Assembly: GCA_028023455.1 (NCBI GenBank)
Contig: JAQFVV010006272.1
Coordinates: forward strand, 5,759,217-5,823,216
Direction of reading: 5' to 3'
DNA from: Epiperipatus broadwayi
Lineage: Eukaryota; Onychophora; Udeonychophora; Euonychophora; Peripatidae
DNA length: 64,000 bases
This document shows, in pieces, positions 22,424 to 34,413 of this stretch (positions within the stretch are counted from its first letter, which is position 1; each line of letters begins with the position of its first letter). Under the pieces are notes generated by a model that saw nothing but the letters and a program-made list of their open reading frames with translations, was not told the origin of the DNA and made no database searches. The position numbers and the translations under genes are program-made.

Positions 22424-22566
22424 AAAAATCATTTATGCTAATCAGTCAAGCATTGGTGGTTGAGAGATCAGCGACAGTTGCTTCACAAGCAGTTGTTCCG
22501 GGTTAGCAGGTTTGCATCCCAGTTGATGCTATAACACATGAGAAAAAAAAATCATTTATGCTAATC
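22424..22566 (+). mobile_element. tRNA-like short retroposon (mini-SINE), decayed copy
   Basis: A 103-bp insert (22444-22546) sits between two exact 20-bp copies of AAAAATCATTTATGCTAATC (22424-22443 and 22547-22566), a textbook target duplication. It ends in an A run. Its sequence aligns with the better preserved copy at 55340: TCAAGC(A/G)TTG at the start, an A-box-like GGTTGAGAGATC, an anticodon-arm region and GATGCTAT(A/G)ACA at the end. It has no LINE-derived tail and is little longer than a tRNA. Confidence 0.85.
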
Positions 22567-22597
22567 TTGTGAACATTATTTATTATAAAATATTCAG

Positions 22598-22689
22598 TTT
22601 GTTAATTATTTAGGAAGTCATGTGACAATCTCCTTATGGCAGATTTGTTAATTATTTAGGAAGTCATGTGACAATCTCCTTATGGCAGA
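22598..22689. repeat. 46-bp tandem duplication (two exact copies)
   Basis: The unit starting TTTGTTAATTATTTAGGAAG is present twice head to tail without differences (22598-22643 and 22644-22689), 30 bp downstream of the mini-SINE. It looks like a recent local duplication. Confidence 0.95.
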
Positions 22690-23450
22690 TTAAGAACATA
22701 ATAATACTATTAAATTAGTTTTTTTTTTTTTTCATTTACATTATTCAGCTGAAAATCAACTACAGATTTTTAAATTCTAAATCTACTAATAATTTACTTA
22801 TTAGGTCATCATAAAAGTTTTTATAGGTCTAGTGTTATTGTGAATTACTATAAAAGTATAGCAATCATATATCACTTTGTTGATAATGTGCATTTATGAA
22901 TAAAAAAAGTCATAATTCAATTAAAGATGTTATTCATTTAATGAGAGGAGTCTGGTTGCTAGGAAAATATTACATCAAGGAAAGAATAATTACATTGTAC
23001 ACTATAAAAAAAAAGTTACAAATTTTGAAGATTCTCTAAATATTAATAAAAGAATTCCTGAAAATATAGAGAATACATAGTTATAATTAAAAACTGCATA
23101 TAACCATGATAGGATACAAATGCTACATTCTTTTGCATTATTGTGGAATGGAATTCATCAAAAAATAAAAAAGTTACAATAAGAAAAATGCTACATGAAG
23201 ATGATACAACTTAAAGCAAAATGAATAAAAATTTCTAAATCTATTTTTTAAAACCAAATTATTCATATAATATAGGAAAAAAATGAATTTCTGATTATTC
23301 AAATACCGTATTCAGTTTGTGTTCTGATTGAATAAAATCTAGTTCATATTTACTATTAATATTTATCAAATTTTGTATAGTCAAAAAAATTTACAATAAA
23401 TAGTAAAAATATATACAACAGCAATATAAATATATATTAATAATAATTAT
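22690..23450. other. AT-rich non-coding DNA
   Basis: No gene or transposon domain recognised between the tandem repeat and the PLE left arm. Confidence 0.6.
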
Positions 23451-24135
23451 ACATAAAAAGTCTTTTTCGACACATAGTTTTGTGTCCTTTTCAAATGTTT
23501 AAGCATCTATTTTAATTTTAATCAATTATTGCAGATAGAACACTATCTAATGTTTTATGATGGAAGTAAAATAACAACAATAACAAAATAAAACAATAAA
23601 ATTATGATACAGGGATTCAATAAAGTTCCATAGAATTGACTATATAATATAATATACAGAATAAAAGAATAACATACCTTATATAACTTTATATATATAT
23701 TTTTTACATAATTTTCCATGAATTTTTTATTGGCCAGTTATTAATTAAATTTATTAGCTTTTTTTATAAATATTTATACAATTATTTAAGTTATTATAAT
23801 ATGTTTTATATATTTGTCTTTTTTTTGAATCCTTATAATTTAAAGGTTTAATATTTTTTGTAGCATATAGGTGTGTCCATAAGTTAAGTAGTGAATGTAT
23901 AAAATAGATTTATCATCTCATCTGTTAAATGCATTGCAACGTTCTTTAGCTCTTACCTTTAATTGTTTCCCTGTATGACTACAAATCATATTGCAATGTT
24001 CATAATTTTATATAAAATTCCATTTTTGTATTTTATATCAATTCTTATTTTATAATTACCTATTAATTTTTCTAGATTTTTATTGTTTAACCATCCGATA
24101 TTTATCTGTTTATCAATATAATTTTTGTTTTTTAT
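23451..24135 (+). repeat. PLE left inverted arm
   Basis: It starts ACATAAAAAGTCTTTTTCGAC and pairs with the complement of 25375-26051 through most of its length. A shared internal landmark is AATATTTTTTGTAGCAT. Divergence between the arms is clearly greater than between the LTRs at 7.7/14 kb, so this element is older. Confidence 0.8.
23465..23494 (-). ncRNA. Hammerhead-like motif in the PLE left arm
   Basis: On the minus strand TTGAAAA (a changed CTGANGA), then a perfect 5-bp stem GACAC-AAAACTAT-GTGTC and GAAA. The order is that of a hammerhead core with stem II, but the first block is mutated and stem III and the cleavage site are unclear. The right arm has only a poorer version (near 26010-26035). 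Confidence 0.45.
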
Positions 24136-24403
24136 TAATATATTATAAATTTTGGGTTAATATTAAGGAGATATGTACTACTAAAAAAATTAATATGTGT
24201 AAAGAAGGTGAAATCAATAATTTGTTATGTATTATCAAGATTATATAGATAGAATAAAATATGAAATAAATAAAGATATAATTAATTACTAAAAGATGCT
24301 AGTACTACACTAAGAAACAAATATATAAAATTGCTTAATAAAATGAAAAAATAAAATTATGAATATAAATCAGTATAAATTATTGTAACCTTCTTGTTAT
24401 GAA

Positions 24404-25101
24404 AATCCATATCTTTTTACAAAAGTTAAAGTTCATAAAAATAATAATCCATTAAGATTTTTGTTTAATTTTAGTGATTTCATTTTACAGAAATTTTGTA
24501 AATATTTAAATAAATGGATAACAGGAATTTTAGAATATGGAGAATTTTCTATAAAAAATACAGATAATATTATAAACAAGTAATATAAAATTGACTAGGA
24601 ACCAATGAAAAAATGTATCCAAGTATTCCAATACTTAAAGGTATACAAATAATAAAAAATTTAAACCAATGATATAAACATATTAAATATTATAGAAAAG
24701 GGTCTAACATTAATACATAACCGTTTATATTTTGAATATAATAATAAATTTTGGAAGATACATAAAAGTTGGGTTATGGATTGTTGCAATTACTGTTTTA
24801 ATTTCATCAATATTTGTAAATGAATTAGAAAATATTATAATTTAAAAAATAATAATTAAACAAAAAATAATACATTATTCTAGATATGTTGATAATATTT
24901 TAAGTATTGGTAATAAAAGAGCTATTAATAATATTTATGATTTTAATAATATATAATATTAAATTTACAAAAGTAGAATTCAAAAATAAAATTAAATATT
25001 TAGATATAGAAATTGATATAGGTAATGATAACAAAATTATATTAAAAAATTTCATTAAACAAGACAAATTAAGAAAAATTATTTATATAGATTCGCAATA
25101 A
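24404..25101 (+). pseudogene. PLE reverse transcriptase remnant
   Basis: Pieces of one RT in order on the plus strand. NPYLFTKVKVHKNNNPLR corresponds to the PLE block LYGLPKxHKxxxPLRPI. Then come KYLNKWITGILEYGEFSIKN and RLYFEYNNKFWKIHKS (block YFxFNGKFYxQ, which precedes the PMGSPLSP motif). RYVDNILSIGN follows, the catalytic YVDD box with the second Asp changed to Asn. KIKYLDIEID matches the xINFLDLTI block typical of PLEs. Frameshifts and stops separate the pieces, and with the catalytic Asp lost the protein is dead. No GIY-YIG endonuclease could be seen between 25101 and the right arm. Sequence blocks and inverted arms agree on a Penelope-like origin. Confidence 0.75.
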
Positions 25102-25374
25102 GCATGGATACAAAAGATGGTAATCATTAAAATTTTTAAATATAGAAATGATAAATATAATAAGAAACTTATTTTCTCTTTAAAAATATGATGCCAAATG
25201 ATCTTTCATATATAAAAACTGGATTTTTTTTTATAAATGAAAGATAAATATAATACAGATAAAAATGTAGCTGATTTACAAAAGAATCAATATATTAAAT
25301 TATATTACAAAATAATATTTCTATGCAAAATGATTATGATAATAGTAACAATAATTCCAATAAGAAATGGATTG

Positions 25375-26051
25375 CAAAAAATAAAAATTATATAAACATA
25401 TAAATATTGGATAGTCAAATAGTAAAAGGCTAGAAAAATTAATAGGTAATTATAAATTAAGAGATGATATAAAATACAATATATATATAAAATTGTGACT
25501 ATTGCAATATAATTTACTGTAACCATATAGGGAAATAGCTAGAGGTAAGAATCAAAGAACATAGCAATGCAATTAAAGGTGAGATGATAAAATCTATTTC
25601 ATAAATTCACTGCTTAATTTATGGATATAAAATAAATGCTACAAAAAATATTAAATCTTTAAATTACATTAAAGATCCCCCCCAAAAAAATAAATAAATA
25701 AATATATGAAATATATTAAATTAAGCATAACTTAAATAATTGTATGAATATTTATAAAACTTCCAATAAATTTAATTAACAATTGGTCAATTAAAAATGA
25801 ATGGAAAATTATATAAGATAGTATATAGAAAGGTGTATAAGGCATGTTTTTTTTTTAATTCTATGAATTTTTATGTTGTATAATTAATTCTTTGACACTT
25901 TATTGAATGTCTGTATCATAATGTTATTGTTTTATTTTGTTATTGTTGTTATTTTACGTTCATCATATAAGACTAAATAGCTTTCTATATGCAATAATTG
26001 TTTAAAGTTAGAATAGGTATGAAACCATGTGTCAAAAAAGGCTTTTTATGT
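25375..26051 (-). repeat. PLE right inverted arm
   Basis: Reverse-complement partner of 23451-24135, ending GGCTTTTTATGTG. It includes a C-run (CCCCCCC near 25678) that the left arm lacks. Confidence 0.8.
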
Positions 26052-27600
26052 GTTAGTAATATATATATTGTATATGATTTTTTTATTATCTATTACTTAG
26101 TTTTATTAAAAATCCAAAACATAAACTAATAACTAATTCAAACATTAAATTAAAAATATTCATTTTTGAAACAAATCTATTTTATTGCTATTGGTGAAGT
26201 CAAGACTTATACAAAGATAATGAATGAATTAAAGAGTAAATATATAATGTACTAGACACTTATACACAAAAGCTCCTTGAATAATCAAAATGCACATGGT
26301 AAAACACCTTGAATATGACAATATTATGTAAGTGGTAAATAATACAACTATTCATATAGAAAAATTATAATATCCTTCATAAAATGCCATGTTTTATAAA
26401 AGAAACCCAGAATTTAAGACAATAGTTAAATTCAGACAATAAAGCTTCTCATTTCATGATTATTAGATACTCCCCTCAGATAAATTACAGAAGTTAAAAA
26501 TATCTGGATCCAGCCAAAATTGATCCAAGCATGAAGTGCATTATGAGAAGTTTCTAACAATTATGAACAGTTTATCATAATGGTTAGACATTTTAATATT
26601 TGAATTTCTCATTTTTTTAAATTCAAATTTTTTTGATAAAGCTTGATGTTACAATTTGCTTATCTATTTTGAGAAGTTTAGCTATCAATTATCTACCTAT
26701 AAGCTGTACTTTTACTGTAAATTTAGAAAGTCATTCTTTTCTTTTTATTATTATCATTCATTTATTGCCTAGACAATCAACATGATAATCTGCAATTCAT
26801 ATATATGGTGTATATTTTAACTGACTAAAGAATTTTAGTGTAACATGTCTAATGCATTTTATATTCTGCTTCTTAGATTAACTCACTATACTCATTTATG
26901 TCTTGACAGGATTCAGGCATCTTAAACTTCTGCATTTCATTTCAGAAATGACAATATCCATGAAATAAATCTACTATGAAGGTGACAAATTTATTTTGAT
27001 TGATAGTGACTTATATATAGGTTTCTTTAATATAAAAATTGGAATTAGATTTTACTTACATATGTAATATATTCAAACTCAGACAATACATGTTTTGTTA
27101 AAAAGAGCCACAGGTAATAGCCAATAATGACAATAAAAGCAACATGATTAAAGCAAAATACTATTACATAAAAACCATTAACCGATTATATTATTTTTAT
27201 TTTATGTACAATAAAATTCTATACTCCCTCTATTCACAAAGCTTTTTTTAAAAGTCATAATATGATATTAATTTATTGTAACGATATATAAATATGTCGT
27301 TACATTAATTTAAAATAAAAACTTAAAAGTTCGCAAATAAAAGTAAAAAACTAAACGCTAAAATTAAAATGTTTGTTAAACGTATATACATTCGCACAGA
27401 TGCCAAACTTTAAAAATATTTTTTTTAAAAAAACAAATAAGTATTTGAACGTACTTTTTTATAAAAAAGTACAAGATTTAAAAATAAAAACAGGTATTAA
27501 TTAATGTAATCTGTAAATGGAAATGATTGTTTATGAATTATCGAAAACCAAACTGGCCCTTGGGCTCTTGTATAATTAAAATGATCTGATGAAAGATAGA
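26052..27600. other. AT-rich non-coding DNA
   Basis: No gene, RNA or mobile element recognised. Confidence 0.6.
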
Positions 27601-27621
27601 TAAGAAAATAAAGAGAAATTA

Positions 27622-27720
27622 GCTAGACCAATGGAAGCACTAAGCCTTGGCTCGGACCCTAATGAAAGTGATGGATTAGTGACATTTTATTGATTGAATC
27701 CGTGTGGATAATATAAAAAG
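27622..27720 (+). promoter_or_regulatory. Possible core promoter (CCAAT and TATA boxes)
   Basis: A GACCAATGG box lies near 27626-27634 and ATATAAAAAG at 27711-27720, at the edge of a GC-richer island (about 27.6-29.3 kb) in otherwise very AT-rich DNA. The spacing between the boxes is about 80 bp. In AT-rich DNA a TATA-like string is weak evidence alone. Confidence 0.3.
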
Positions 27721-27867
27721 GGAAATACAGTTTTTTCTGACAGTTCCAGCGTTTTGTGTTTGAGAGATGTGGTAGGACGCACATACCACACTCTCTATAA
27801 AAAAAAAAAATGAAAAGACTGTGATACCTTGAACCAGCTATTGCTATCTCCAGAACATTATCTTCCA

Positions 27868-27914
27868 ATGGAGGCATCACGGGAATTAAAAGCAGAAACC
27901 TGGACTCTTCTACC
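27868..27914 (+). CDS. Candidate first coding exon (16 residues)
   Basis: ATG at 27868 starts MEASRELKAETWTLLP and is followed by a usable splice donor, CC|GTGAGC (exon end 27914, phase 2). It lies about 150 bp downstream of the possible TATA box. The residue mix is unlike the surrounding low-complexity frames. A very short upstream frame (ATG near 27811, MKRL then stop) precedes it. I found no convincing next exon, and the opposite strand has an equally long open stretch, so this is only a candidate. Confidence 0.3.
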
Positions 27915-29690
27915 GTGAGCTATGAACTTTACAAATTAACAACAACAACAAAAAAAAGTAATTAAGAACTTTCGTCATTGTTTTTTTAAAGATTCAGCTA
28001 ATTTAAATTTTAAAATGAATTCTTCTTTGATTTTCAAATTAATAATTGATTGTTTAAATTTATATAGTTAAGTTTTGCTAAAATCATTTCCATTTTATTA
28101 TTTTTATTTGTAATAATATTTATTGTAGAAATTATTAAATGCATTACATTTAAGTTGGGTATAGACGTTGCATAGATTCGTTAGCAGTTGGTTATGTTGT
28201 GGTTTTCACAGTCGATTAGAACATATAAGTCAACAATGTCACTGCGGTGTCTTATGATGAACACCAAAGGGTCTCCTGTATTCCCTCAGCAATTGACGTT
28301 ATTGATTGACTTTGTATTTTGATCGGTTGTGTTTAATTTGGAATGTTTTTGCCCGTGGAATCTGTGCAGCCGATCTATACTCGACATTATAAAACAAATT
28401 GTATAAAAATAATCTGTGCGAACGTATTTAAATGTTAAATTTAAGTCGGGCGTGAATGGCTATATAGTTTTGTAAAGTTATATTAAGGGAGGATAATCTT
28501 AGGTTATTCATTTCGTAGTTGAATTGGTTCAATGGATTGGATATATTTGTGTAATTGTAGATGTAGTATGAGATCCGCTATGGGCAGGATTATATATATA
28601 CGCCACACACCTTCTGTTTGCCTATGGATGGGTTTGTAAGACGGCAAAGGACCGCAGTCCATTCCTATGGAGTTTTATGTTTATTGTTCTACTCGCCAAC
28701 AGATGTGACATTCCTGTTGGTGGAGAGACAATGTCTTTTCTAATTCTACTTACTGATCAGATGTACATTCCTGACAGTATAGTATTTTGTGTTGTCGTAT
28801 TTTCATGCTACATTGAATACATAAATGTATCAGATGGATTGGCGCCGGTTTGATTGCGAAATTTGTTGCCTAAGGTTAAATCAGGGAAGAATATTTTCTT
28901 TTCAAATGCAGATCTATGTAGTCCATTCACACTCGACTCACTAAATAAATATTAAACTCAGGGTTGTAACTTACTTAAATGTAAAACTAAAGATTAATAG
29001 AAAAATCTAAAATGTTGAATTTATTCCTCAAAATTTAAATGTTATTTTATATGTGCGTAAATAAATATTTTTATGTGTTAATTTCTGGCAGTGGCTTTTA
29101 TTCTTTTATATTTAAGATATAAAATTTATATTTTATTATCTCTGCTACTCCACTGAGCTAGTGACTTGGGCTAACGATCTGAATATTTAAATAAAGTGGA
29201 ATCTTAACAGCACGTATCTGCCTACTCTATAAATTTTTCTAGGTTTAAATGCCTAGATGGCGCCCCGTAGAGCAGATATCGTAGTTTGCGGTTAGATTTG
29301 ATCTTCACTTTCATTTAGATCGTTATATTATAAATTCTACTTAAAAAGATGACTATAATTTAGAGTTGCATTTCAGAATTAAAAATTATTTAAAATAAAA
29401 ATATATTAAAAAAAATATTAATATTCATAGCAATATTATCAGACAGAGGTTAAAAAAAGTGGGAAAAACATTTTGATAATACTGAATACACTAGTAGCAC
29501 TTAAACATAAACTCATATAAGAATGAAAAAATAGAATAATCAATGATTATAATTTGTATGTGAGATTAAGCTAAAATGAAAAAACAATTTATATTATTAT
29601 ATGTAATAAAAAAGTAGTGGAATTAAAAAAAAATCATTTTATATTAAAGTTATAACATCAAGACATTTGAAATAAATTAAGAGACTAATA
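27915..29690. other. GC-richer non-coding island of unknown origin
   Basis: Base composition is visibly less AT-rich between about 28.1 and 29.3 kb, yet no frame or RNA is convincing. ATGGCGCCCCGTAGAGC at about 29257 contains TGGCGCCC, the start of a tRNA-Lys-type primer site, so an LTR-element relic is possible. It could equally be the 5' region of a host gene. Confidence 0.4.
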
Positions 29691-29694
29691 TTAT

Positions 29695-29765
29695 ACAATG
29701 GTAAAGTCATAAGACTCAAAAGCTAAAGGTTTCTGGATCAATTCCCAGCTGGGAGGGGAGGGGTG
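29695..29765 (+). mobile_element. Possible tRNA-derived SINE head
   Basis: ACAATGGTAAAGTCATAAGA, then CTCAAAAG (anticodon-loop-like) and a B-box-like GGATCAATTCC followed by CAGCTGGGAGGGG. The spacing fits a tRNA and the B box matches the consensus GGTTCGANTCC at 9 of 11 positions. The A box is poor, and no target duplication or tail was identified. Confidence 0.45.
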
Positions 29766-32021
29766 AATTTCATTGACTGAATCAAATTATTGTACTGAAT
29801 TTATGAATTGGTTGAGATATATATTATATTACAAAGATTTAATAATTTCAGAAGACAATTTATATAAGTAATGAAAAAACAGCCTTAAAAACTTGTTCTT
29901 TTGATATGATTATCATCATCCATATCATTTCAACATCTATAGTGCTACTTTGAGGAATTATAGCCCTAATAATTAAAGTAACCTTGTGTTTGACTTGATA
30001 TAATCAGTTCATTCAATAATGATTTAATCCCTTCCAAGAGACTCATAAATGAAATCGATTAAAAAATTAAATCATTTAAACGTAAACAATTCATTAGAGA
30101 TAATATACACCTGCAATAAAAAAGTAATAATTTTAATATACATGTTTTGCAGGTTTTTTTTTAAAAATTTTAATAGAAAAACAAATTAGCCACTAGTAAA
30201 AAAAATTTTTTTTTGTATATGATATGCATAATGATCTTTTATATATCTATTTCATCTTTATTCTAAGAGATAGAAACATATATTAAAAGAAGGAAATGGA
30301 TTTCCTAGCTGGCTGAAGGATTGATTCTAACATGAAACCAAAAGCCTGGATAACACCTCACCATTTCCTGGAATTATTTAAGTTTAAAATATAAATTATA
30401 GCATTAATTCCAAGTTCTGTAATTGCATTTACATTGACACTTGAATGAATCTGTTACAAAACTTTCAGATTATATATAATAGTTATTTATAGAATTAGTT
30501 AACAAAAGCCATTTATAATAAACATTTACTGACTACTCAAATTGTTTAAACAAATACAGTATATAGTAGTTTCATTATGTCAATTTTATTTGGATTTTAG
30601 TTTTATATTTTATGAAAATTATTATATATTAATTATAATGAAAATAAAGTAGAAAGACATTCCTTTCGGTTTTTTTATTTATTAATAAAGGTCATCATAT
30701 TTTACTTACAATTTCTATTATATTCATGTGTGTGTGTGTAGTATTATTTTTGTGATTTGATGAAGCAATGACAAAATATTAATGCTAACACATTATTTGT
30801 TATAAAGAGTCTAATTCTGAAAAACCTGATTTCAGGCATAGGATATAGTCTCTAGAAAATATTTCTGTGATTAACAATCACCATAAATGGTAAATTGGTG
30901 CTGCTTTTCATCTACATTCTTAACAAAAATTGATAGCATCTTATATACATGTAAATTCATGCAAAAAATGCATTAGATAGATGATTCCTAAATGTTATTC
31001 TGTATCTAATCGTAATAAAATCTGAAAGTTATAGAAAGTTCAAAATGTAATTTTTCTATAATAACAAGAATAAATTTTTAGTAACTGAAACAACTTTAAT
31101 GAAGAAACTAGTACCACTAATTTCTGAATATATGGAATATACTAAAAAAATACAATCACTTAATTCATTTTTATAAAAACTAAAATATTTTATATATCAC
31201 AAATTCTTCTCTTTTTGCAATCACATTATAAGACTAATAATACATTATAATTAGGAGACACTCATACATGAGTATGATAATTTTAATCCAATTAAAAAAA
31301 ATAAACAAAAAGTTAAAATTTACTTTTGAGACAATTATACAGATCAATCTGTGAAACACACATACATATATATCACATACATGCCTTTTAAATCTGTTTA
31401 TCTGATAATGTGTGACAGTAGACTTTTATCTTCTATAGGAAACTTTTCTTTCTGAAAGACTTCAAAATCTAACCTAATTGTAATTTTCCAATATATTCTA
31501 TTACCAGCCATATCTTAACAGTGAAAGCAATAGATATTAAATCTTTTTAGAATATCTCTGAGATATAATATTTATAAGCAAGATCTGGAATAATATATAC
31601 TCATGGAATTCTTTGACTTTTTGTATTAATATCTTCCATAATAAAATAATTGTAATCAAATTAAAATGGTAAATTTAACAGTTTAACTCATTCAGCTTCG
31701 AGCCGCCATATTGAACTTTTTAAAATACTGGCCTGACACACAATTTTCACAATAACTTCAGTTTTAATTATGTTAGAGCAAAAACAATTACATTGCTAGA
31801 AACTAGAAAAATTAAGGAAAACAATAAGCATAAAATAAATAGTGATAACTGTATAAAAAATAAGGAAAAAAAGAAATTTTCACATCCAAAATAATTATTA
31901 TTTTATTGTTTGTTCATAATTTGGAAATTAATATTAACTAAAATTCAAAATAGATCTTCAGTGATAATTTCTTTCTATTCCTTACAAAATTATCTTTATA
32001 AACATGTATAATATGTCTTAC
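29766..32021. other. AT-rich non-coding DNA
   Basis: A short (TG)n run lies near 30730. No gene or transposon domain recognised. Confidence 0.6.
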
Positions 32022-32117
32022 CTGTGATAATCCACAGCTTCACAATCTCCAAAAGAAGTCGGATATGACTTCTTCATTTTTATCTTGTACCCCAAATGTT
32101 CTAAATGTCAAAGGTGT
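32022..32117 (-). CDS. Candidate exon with start codon, minus strand
   Basis: A 96-bp interval has strong splice signals on the minus strand: acceptor TCTTTTTCTTTATAG|ACACC at 32117 and donor CACAG|GTAAGA at 32022. The ATG at 32077 opens MKKSYPTSFGDCEAVDYH and runs in frame through the donor (phase 2). A possible upstream non-coding exon ends at a strong donor (C|GTAAGT, 33016) on the same strand. Joining this exon directly to the UBTD exon at 20585 would be out of frame, so it would need another exon between them, would serve as 5' UTR, or belongs to another gene. I do not recognise the peptide. Confidence 0.4.
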
Positions 32118-32272
32118 CTATAAAGAAAAAGATTCATCCTAATAAAAGATACAAAAGAAATCATCATAGCAATTGGCTTCTTGTTTGTCTAAAACTAGAA
32201 ATTGTAGACTACTTTCTATACCACTGATAAAATGAGTTTCATCTCTTCATTTTATATTTTTTTGTGTACAAT

Positions 32273-32360
32273 AGTGATGTTTATATTCTTTGTGGTCACC
32301 AGTGATGTTTATATTCTTTATGCACTGCACAAGTGATGTTTATATTCTTTATATACAGAA
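32273..32360. repeat. Three copies of AGTGATGTTTATATTCTTT
   Basis: A 19-bp core recurs about every 28-30 bp (starting near 32273, 32301 and 32331) with different 9-12-bp spacers, giving a short imperfect minisatellite. Confidence 0.85.
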
Positions 32361-32689
32361 GTGATACTATCTTTTTATATTTATTGTACCACAGATATAA
32401 TTTATTTGCATATAGTCTATAGATTTGAAAATAATGTTATGAAACATATAGCAAAAGCAAAGCATGATCAAGCATAAAGATAAACAAGTTTCAGAATTGG
32501 ATTACATGTTTGTGTATACAAAGTTTGTATGCATTTGATTATTAGTTTTATAACCAATTGCTTGTAAACCATATTATATAAACATAATTAATGATTTTCA
32601 AAAAGTATACTTTTTGAAAATCATTATTTTTATAAAAATAAGAGGATTAGTGTAGATAGAACTTTAGATAATCACGATATGAATTATAT

Positions 32690-32950
32690 ACTAATAAGTT
32701 AATTACGATATAAATTCTATACAAGTAAATATATAATTACAAACTAAATCACACTAATTTTTCGATAAATATGAATTCTTTGTGAGCATAAATAAATGTA
32801 TTACAAACTACCTTTAGAAAATTATAAATATGAATTCTATACGAGCATAAATATATAATTACACACACACAAATTTTTCGATAGATATGAATTGTATATA
32901 AGCATAAATAAATAAATATATAACTACAAATTAGCACACACTAATTACAA
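32690..32950. repeat. Imperfect tandem repeat, ~60-70-bp unit
   Basis: Units centred on ATATGAATT(C/G)T...GAGCATAAATA recur about four times, with CACTAATTTTTCGATA spacers. The open frame on the minus strand here is a by-product of the repeat. Confidence 0.75.
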
Positions 32951-33015
32951 ACTAAAATTAATAAAAAATATATATTTTCAAAAAATTAAAAAAAAAATCA
33001 AAATTTTTTACTTAC

Positions 33016-33160
33016 GAATAACTATGTTGATAGTCTGTTGTAAGCCTTAATAGCGGAGAAAATTTCACTTCCAGCCCGTAAAACATTTTATGTCTTTTAT
33101 CGTTTCGTGATAAGTACAAAAATTACCAAAAAAACAAAAAAATTAAATACTGTGGTTGAT
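33016..33160 (-). other. Possible non-coding first exon with strong splice donor
   Basis: On the minus strand a mixed-composition segment ends TAGTTATTC|GTAAGTA (last exon base 33016). The donor is close to the metazoan consensus and about 0.9 kb upstream of the candidate ATG exon at 32117. The transcription start is not identifiable. Confidence 0.3.
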
Positions 33161-34384
33161 TAAAAAATTTGCCAAAAATCTAAATTTCAACCGATTTTTT
33201 TGAAATAAAGATTGTTTGAAAGCTAACATATACGGCCATATTTTCTTCGACATCATGATTATACTTTTTACGTCAGCAAAGAAAGAAAATAACACATCAT
33301 CAAATGAGCACCCGAAGTATGCAAAAAATGCCAACAAAGTGGAAAAAGTTAAAATAAAATTCAATTAAAAAAATTTTTTTAAAAATACTTTATTTATGTA
33401 AGTTTAAAGGATTTATTAATAAAAGGGAAAAATAATAAAACTTTAAATAACATATTCAAAGATATAAAAACATTCTTACTTATATAAAGATTTATTAATA
33501 CTGGACAAATATTTATTGGTGTTCCACCTTCATTATATTATTTAAAAAAAGTTAATATTATTGACCGTGTGATGATTGCTATTCTAGAAAACAAAATTAA
33601 TATTAATATTGTTTCCAAATGATTGTTTCTTAATAAAGTACTAAAAAATTATTCAAGGATATATGCAAACTTCATATTCAACTTCTACTCTGGCATTCTT
33701 TTTTGTTATTGCAGAAATTGTAACAGAAATTGAATGTGAAATTTGCATATTTCATTGAATTATCATCCGAAAAAGCAGTAAATAAATTACATATACATTA
33801 AATTTTCCGCTTGATTATGCTAATTAAAAAAAAAAAAACACAAAAAAAAAACTTGTAAACTTATAGCTAAAAGCATGTAAAGTACAGGTTTAATGCATTT
33901 CTGTATTGATCTACAATTAAATATTTTTGATTACAAAGAAATAAAATATTAACAATATATATATATATATATTTAACAGCTTCATATATAACATTTAGAT
34001 AACATAAATACTATGGAAGTCGTGTCAGAATAATACTTTATATATATATATAAGCCAATGAAATTTGTGACACATGGTAATAATAAATTTAAAACTCTTT
34101 AGATTACGTATACATATAAATAAGTTCAACGGCAGTAGATAGCATCAGCAGAAATCAATTTTGTTACTTTATGCTAAGTCATCACTGTAAATACAAAAAA
34201 GCCAATAAAAACTCATTATTAAAAACATTATTAATTATGTTTATATGGAGGGCTCTAGAGTAGAGTGAATAATCATTGTTAATGCAAATCTTAAATGTAA
34301 GCTAAAAAAGTCATACGATACTTTATTATAAACTCATCAACACTCCTTTAACACTTTAAGCAAATAATTTTATTTATTATAACA
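33161..34384. other. AT-rich non-coding DNA
   Basis: It includes (AT)n near 33955. No gene recognised. Confidence 0.6.
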
Positions 34385-34413
34385 GTTTCGACTGTACTAG
34401 CAGTCTTCGTCAG
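34385..34413 (-). ncRNA. Hammerhead-like motif, incomplete
   Basis: The minus strand has CTGACGA, one extra A, a perfect 5-bp stem GACTG-CTAGTA-CAGTC and GAAAC. This is the order of a hammerhead core with stem II. No stem III, cleavage triplet or stem I pairing can be drawn, so activity is unlikely. It resembles the terminal motifs of the other inverted elements in the window. Confidence 0.5.

Larger units (their letters stand above)
23451..26051 (+). mobile_element. Penelope-like element with inverted terminal arms
   Basis: Two arms of about 0.68 kb (23451-24135 and 25375-26051) are reverse complements with moderate divergence and scattered indels. The shared string AAAATAACAACAATAACAAA is near 23568, with its complement near 25940. 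Between them, plus-strand fragments encode a PLE-type RT. Terminal repeats in inverted orientation around an RT are an established PLE arrangement. Both arms have a hammerhead-like motif near the outer end. The flanks are low-complexity and no target duplication could be assigned. Confidence 0.8.

Noticed and set aside
27659-27880. Minus-strand frame MMPPLEDNVLEIAIAGSR with a possible donor
   Set aside because: No good acceptor or promoter and no recognised domain; the plus strand has a slightly better exon candidate at the same place, and neither is proven.
32749-32937. Small minus-strand membrane-like protein
   Set aside because: The frame is produced by the imperfect ~65-bp tandem repeat and its Ile/Tyr-rich composition follows the AT bias.
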